Shown here: positions 60,952 through 64,000 of the stretch, piece after piece | How the letters are laid out: each line of letters opens with the position of its first letter | Position numbering within the stretch: position 1 is the first letter of the stretch | Source of the DNA: Lachnospiraceae bacterium AC2029 | Lineage (GTDB): Bacteria > Bacillota > Clostridia > Lachnospirales > Lachnospiraceae | Direction: 5' to 3' | NCBI GenBank assembly: GCA_000703065.1 | Contig: JNLK01000001.1 | Location: 682,001-746,000, forward strand | DNA: 64,000 bases | The notes under the pieces: generated by a model | Seen by the model: only the letters and a program-made list of their open reading frames with translations | Told to the model about the DNA's origin: nothing | Databases searched by the model: none | Translations under genes and position numbers: made by a program

Positions 60952-61983
60952 TCATAAAAACCTTAAAAGCGGAAATGCCAGGATCAGCATCAGCAATTCC
61001 TCTTCCATCGATCCGCGGATAATGTATGCGTCATAGCATGGTTCCAGATCATCCCCGGATCTGTCCGGTACGGACGGATCCTGCTCCTTCGCCTTTTCAA
61101 TGAACGCGATCTGCACATCTCCTGCGAAGAAGCTGTAGGTATCGATATCGCAGTACACGTCGATGGAATCACTTAACTCATACCTTCCTCTTTCGCGGTA
61201 GACAAGCTTTGCAGTAACCTCTCCTGCATCCGGATTCCTGACATACCGCGTGATACCGGGCCCGATGGTGCAGTCCTCAAATTCACTTTCCCATCTGGCA
61301 TCCGGGCTCTCTATGTTCAAAAAAGAGTTCGGCCGCGGATGATGATACAGCTTGCAGATCCGCACATTTTCCTCGTTGTAGAACTCATATTCCGAAACGC
61401 CGGTAAGACTGCGTTTATAGCCGACCACCCGCCGGCTGTTCTGAAACACATCCCGCACATTCAGATGGTCAGTTATGTGTTGGGGATACTGAATCACTGT
61501 AGGTGTTATTGTAAATATGGGGAAATTACAGTATTGCGCCAGTTCTTCTGCCAACTTGACAAATGCGTCCGGGATGGGAATCGATCTTACATCGATGCCG
61601 CCCTGGATCGGTACTATACTGGAAAAGCTCAGATCTGCCCCCTGATAATTTATACTCATCTCCGCCTGCGGGCATGCACCAGCGGGCATTGCGTAATCTT
61701 CCCTTGATGCAACATGCAACGCGGGAATAAGGTCACGAATCAGTCCTTCGATCACCAGTAGCCCGTCCCGGTCGATAACTGTTTTCCTTTCATCAAAGTA
61801 ACCATCCGGGAACAGCGAGTCGCCGTCTTTGTGGAACCTCACGTTTTTGTATTTAAGAATACCGGTATTCATATCCAAAACATACCGATGACCATAATAC
61901 AGCAGCCACATGGGAGACCCAAAATCGTTGTTGGTCTCCTCACGCTCTTCCTTCGTGGTGTTTTTGATCAGAAACGATCGCAT
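60952..61983 (-). CDS. Orphan with the MRS..LIK.TTKEERE leader (343 aa)
   Basis: A 343-residue protein. Residues 1-16 match the start of the 75-residue mini-protein, but after KEEREE the sequence changes completely to a beta-rich body (for example RYVLDMNTGILKYKN and TIGPGITRYVRNPDAGE) I do not recognise. It ends in a short hydrophobic tail (LLMLILAFPLLRFL, about 330-343) that may anchor it to a membrane. GGGGG lies just upstream of the start. The chimeric N-terminus suggests that leader and ribosome-binding site were captured from the mini-protein family. Confidence 0.65.
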   Translation of the reverse strand: MRSFLIKNTTKEEREETNNDFGSPMWLLYYGHRYVLDMNTGILKYKNVRFHKDGDSLFPDGYFDERKTVIDRDGLLVIEGLIRDLIPALHVASREDYAMPAGACPQAEMSINYQGADLSFSSIVPIQGGIDVRSIPIPDAFVKLAEELAQYCNFPIFTITPTVIQYPQHITDHLNVRDVFQNSRRVVGYKRSLTGVSEYEFYNEENVRICKLYHHPRPNSFLNIESPDARWESEFEDCTIGPGITRYVRNPDAGEVTAKLVYRERGRYELSDSIDVYCDIDTYSFFAGDVQIAFIEKAKEQDPSVPDRSGDDLEPCYDAYIIRGSMEEELLMLILAFPLLRFL

Positions 61984-62032
61984 GATATACCCCCTTTCGT
62001 AGCTTCATCCGTCATGTTGATGGCCGGATGCC

Positions 62033-62320
62033 CTACTCGATCGGTATCCGTTTGTCCATTCCCATGGTCTTGAGTATCCCCAGGATATTCTCCGGTACGT
62101 TCCGGAGCACCATCTTTCCGTTTAGCTTTTTATAGGTGGCGACAAACTGTCTGAGTCCGAAGGAAGCCACATACTCCAGTTCGGCCAGATCAAGCACAAG
62201 GCTTTTATCCTCCTCCAGCTTATCCACCTCTTCCTTCAGGTCCGGGGCTGCCTTGGTATCCAGCCAGCCCACCAGCTTCATAGTCACTTCATTTCCCTGT
62301 TCCGTTTTGATAATTTCCAT
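62033..62320 (-). CDS. STAS-domain anti-sigma factor antagonist-like protein
   Basis: A 95-residue single STAS domain starting MEIIKTEQGNEVTMKLVGWL, with LVLDLAELEYVASFGLRQF, where the Ser in ASFGLR is the usual phosphorylation site, and ending GMDKRIPIE. Such proteins switch partners with a kinase or phosphatase to control sigma factors or signalling. The start at 62320 is chosen from GGAAAGGAAG; the 15 codons upstream are in-frame but atypical. It overlaps the end of the PP2C gene by 32 bases, so it is translationally coupled to its likely phosphatase. Confidence 0.85.
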   Translation of the reverse strand: MEIIKTEQGNEVTMKLVGWLDTKAAPDLKEEVDKLEEDKSLVLDLAELEYVASFGLRQFVATYKKLNGKMVLRNVPENILGILKTMGMDKRIPIE

Positions 62321-64000
62321 AATCGGTCTTCCTTTCCATTGTATTATATTCGCTGACGTCTTCATCCTGTCCTACAAGGTCAGTCCATGTCGCGTCTTTG
62401 TTCTTCTTCTGTTTGAATACCAGCGTTACCACATTTCTGCACTCAACACGTTCATACCGGATCTCGGTGCAGAGATCCCTGATCATCCGGATGCCCATAC
62501 CTCCGGTATCCAGGTCTTCAAATGCCTTCTCCCCGATATAGGTCGTCGGATCAAAGGGAATACCGTCATCGGCAAAGGTTACCTTGATCAGCCGGTTTTC
62601 ACGGACGATATCGAAGAGGATGCTCTTGGCCTGAGAATAAAACATGATATTCACAAACCATTCCTCGGATGACATCATCACATCCTTTGCAAGCTCCTGA
62701 TCCTCCACGTTGCTCATAACACACTCCTTCAACAGATCCAGTTCCGAAAGCTCCGGTACCATTCTGATCCACTGAACACCCTGCCGCTGGATGGCGATCA
62801 TGGTGATGTCGTCAAAGATATGATTCTCTCCTTCAAAATCCAGCACATTATTACGGATCGTATTGACGATCTTCTTCGAATCCGGCTCTATCCCGGAAAC
62901 CTGTTCCAGAAGGCGATCCAGTCCATAGGCCTCACGCCGGGGATTCAGCGCCTCCGTAACACCGTCCGTATAAAGAAGAATTCCCTCTCCTATCTCCAGC
63001 TCCATCGTTTCATTCTTGAAATAGGCGTCGTCATAAAGTCCCAGGACATCTCCCGGAAGCACCGGGATTTCCTCAACCTTTGTACCGAATCGGACCGGCG
63101 GATTATGACCTGCATTTGCATAGGTGAGTTTACCGCTCATGGGATCCCAGGATGCCGCAAAAACAGATGCAAAAAAGTCCTCCGTGTTTTCTCTGCAAAT
63201 CTCATCATTTGCCCTTTTCAGTGCCTTTGCCGGCAGCATACCAGTGCGTAGACGTTCCCGTACGATACGGTGAACAATCGACATGAACAGAGCTGCTCCG
63301 ATCCCCTTTCCGGAGATATCACCGATCAGGATTCCCACCTTTCCCATGGGTAGATCGAAGACGTCGTAAAAGTCTCCACCCACCTCCAGCGCCGGACGCA
63401 TGATCGCATATACCGAGCAGCCCCGGCCAAAGTATCCCTTCTCGGGAGGAACCATACCATTCTGGATCCGCCTCGCCAGTTCAAGCTGCACATCCGACTC
63501 CGCCTTCTCAGAGGCCATTCTCTGAATGTCATCCACATAATTCGACAGATCCTTGGCCATTTCCCGGAAGGACGTCTCCATATCCGATATCTCGTCCTGA
63601 AAATGGGACTTACTCTTCGGAAGGCGGAGCTCCTTATCCTTCTTGAACGCCTGCAAATGGCGGGACAGCACTCCGATGGGCCGGAGTACCCAGATATGGA
63701 TCATGATCAGAACCAGGAAAAATGTGATCAGGATGGCGGACAATCCGATGATCAGAAGGTAGGCGTTGTCCTTCCTCATATTCGTCATCAGTATCTCCAT
63801 ATCATAATCCGCTCCGATCATGCCGATCAGCTTACCTGTCTCATCATAATAACCCATGACGCAGTTCACGACATGTCCGAATTCGTTATCTACTTCCTGA
63901 AGAGCACTGTCTTTTGTACGATTCAGCACTTCCTTTTCATTTTCCTGGAGAGGCAATTCCATATCCTGGTCATAGTGTTGAATGTAATCTTGCAGATTAT
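62289..64000 (-). CDS. PP2C (SpoIIE)-type phosphatase with sensor, HAMP-like and ATPase domains (5' end outside window)
   Basis: At least 570 residues; the frame continues past base 64000. In order: extracytoplasmic sensor end (VNCVMGYYDETGKLIGMIG), a membrane helix (LLIIGLSAILITFFLVLIMI), a HAMP-like helix pair, the SpoIIE phosphatase (EVGGDFYDVFDL, GDISGKGIGAALFM, LTYANAGHNPPVRFG, LYTDGVTEALN, DDITMIAIQ) and a C-terminal HATPase domain (FADDGIPFDPTTY, TGGMGIRMIRDL). It dephosphorylates partner STAS proteins, in partner switching. The downstream STAS gene, overlapped by 32 bases, is the obvious substrate. Confidence 0.9.
   Translation of the reverse strand, partial: NLQDYIQHYDQDMELPLQENEKEVLNRTKDSALQEVDNEFGHVVNCVMGYYDETGKLIGMIGADYDMEILMTNMRKDNAYLLIIGLSAILITFFLVLIMIHIWVLRPIGVLSRHLQAFKKDKELRLPKSKSHFQDEISDMETSFREMAKDLSNYVDDIQRMASEKAESDVQLELARRIQNGMVPPEKGYFGRGCSVYAIMRPALEVGGDFYDVFDLPMGKVGILIGDISGKGIGAALFMSIVHRIVRERLRTGMLPAKALKRANDEICRENTEDFFASVFAASWDPMSGKLTYANAGHNPPVRFGTKVEEIPVLPGDVLGLYDDAYFKNETMELEIGEGILLYTDGVTEALNPRREAYGLDRLLEQVSGIEPDSKKIVNTIRNNVLDFEGENHIFDDITMIAIQRQGVQWIRMVPELSELDLLKECVMSNVEDQELAKDVMMSSEEWFVNIMFYSQAKSILFDIVRENRLIKVTFADDGIPFDPTTYIGEKAFEDLDTGGMGIRMIRDLCTEIRYERVECRNVVTLVFKQKKNKDATWTDLVGQDEDVSEYNTMERKTDYGNYQNGTGK

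Noticed and set aside
62289-62320. Possible frameshift between the PP2C and STAS genes
   Set aside because: Both frames carry complete domains, so it is an ordinary 32-base overlap of coupled genes.
1-64000. tRNA, rRNA, integrase, plasmid replication or phage structural genes
   Set aside because: Searched for by eye on both strands and none were recognisable.

Overview
The window looks like a chromosomal segment of an anaerobic Firmicute, most likely a Lachnospiraceae-type Clostridium relative. Three things suggest this: strong GGAGG ribosome-binding sites, a GGGtGRT/NifU-like gene pair, and small Cys-rich clostridial proteins. Almost every gene is on the minus strand. No rRNA, tRNA, CRISPR array, integrase or replication origin was recognised.

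Left flank (1 to about 15.3 kb, GC-rich): partial MTA/SAH nucleosidase, GGGtGRT protein plus iron-sulfur scaffold, PAP2 phosphatase, a small membrane-protein cluster, a signal-peptide/histidine-kinase remnant, a MATE exporter, a GT1-type glycosyltransferase with an MBL hydrolase, a DUF2262-like protein, RNA 2',3'-cyclic phosphodiesterase, peptide deformylase, an ArsC/Spx-like protein, a flavin reductase and a Nudix hydrolase. Two AT-richer single genes (a lipoprotein at 7.6-8.3 kb and an orphan at 12.0-12.5 kb) share both upstream and downstream sequence, like two versions of one cassette.

Central island (about 15.3 to 55.4 kb, AT-rich), all on the minus strand. In transcription order it carries: (i) a DUF3427/PLD helicase; (ii) a complete type 1 BREX set, brxA-brxB-brxC-pglX-pglZ-brxL; (iii) an IS110-family element; (iv) a lone HEPN-motif protein; (v) a run of large defence-like genes, namely a HEPN-SNF2 helicase, a sacsin/GHKL ATPase with an HNH-like tail, a UvrD/HelD-like helicase with zinc modules, a PD-(D/E)XK nuclease candidate and a NERD nuclease; (vi) a BspA-type LRR protein and an orphan; (vii) a His-Xaa-Ser peptide-modification operon. 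The last holds hxsD, a second HxsD-like gene, an A24 prepilin peptidase, hxsC, hxsB, hxsA and a previously overlooked 36-residue zinc-ribbon gene. From the SNF2 helicase to the zinc ribbon no intergenic gap exceeds about 75 bases, so defence and peptide genes may be co-transcribed.

Right flank (55.4 to 64 kb): a small hypothetical gene, a decayed copy of a Cys-rich peptide gene, a DEDDh exonuclease, an IS30 element split by an IS1111-type IS110 element, two Cys-rich mini-proteins, an orphan sharing their N-terminal leader, and a STAS/PP2C partner-switching pair that runs off the window.

The best candidates for undescribed biology are the prepilin-peptidase-linked His-Xaa-Ser operon and the five-gene helicase/GHKL/nuclease cluster. 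Next are the structured RNA candidate inside the IS1111-type element and the exchangeable single-gene cassettes. All family names come from reading motifs by eye; no database search was run.
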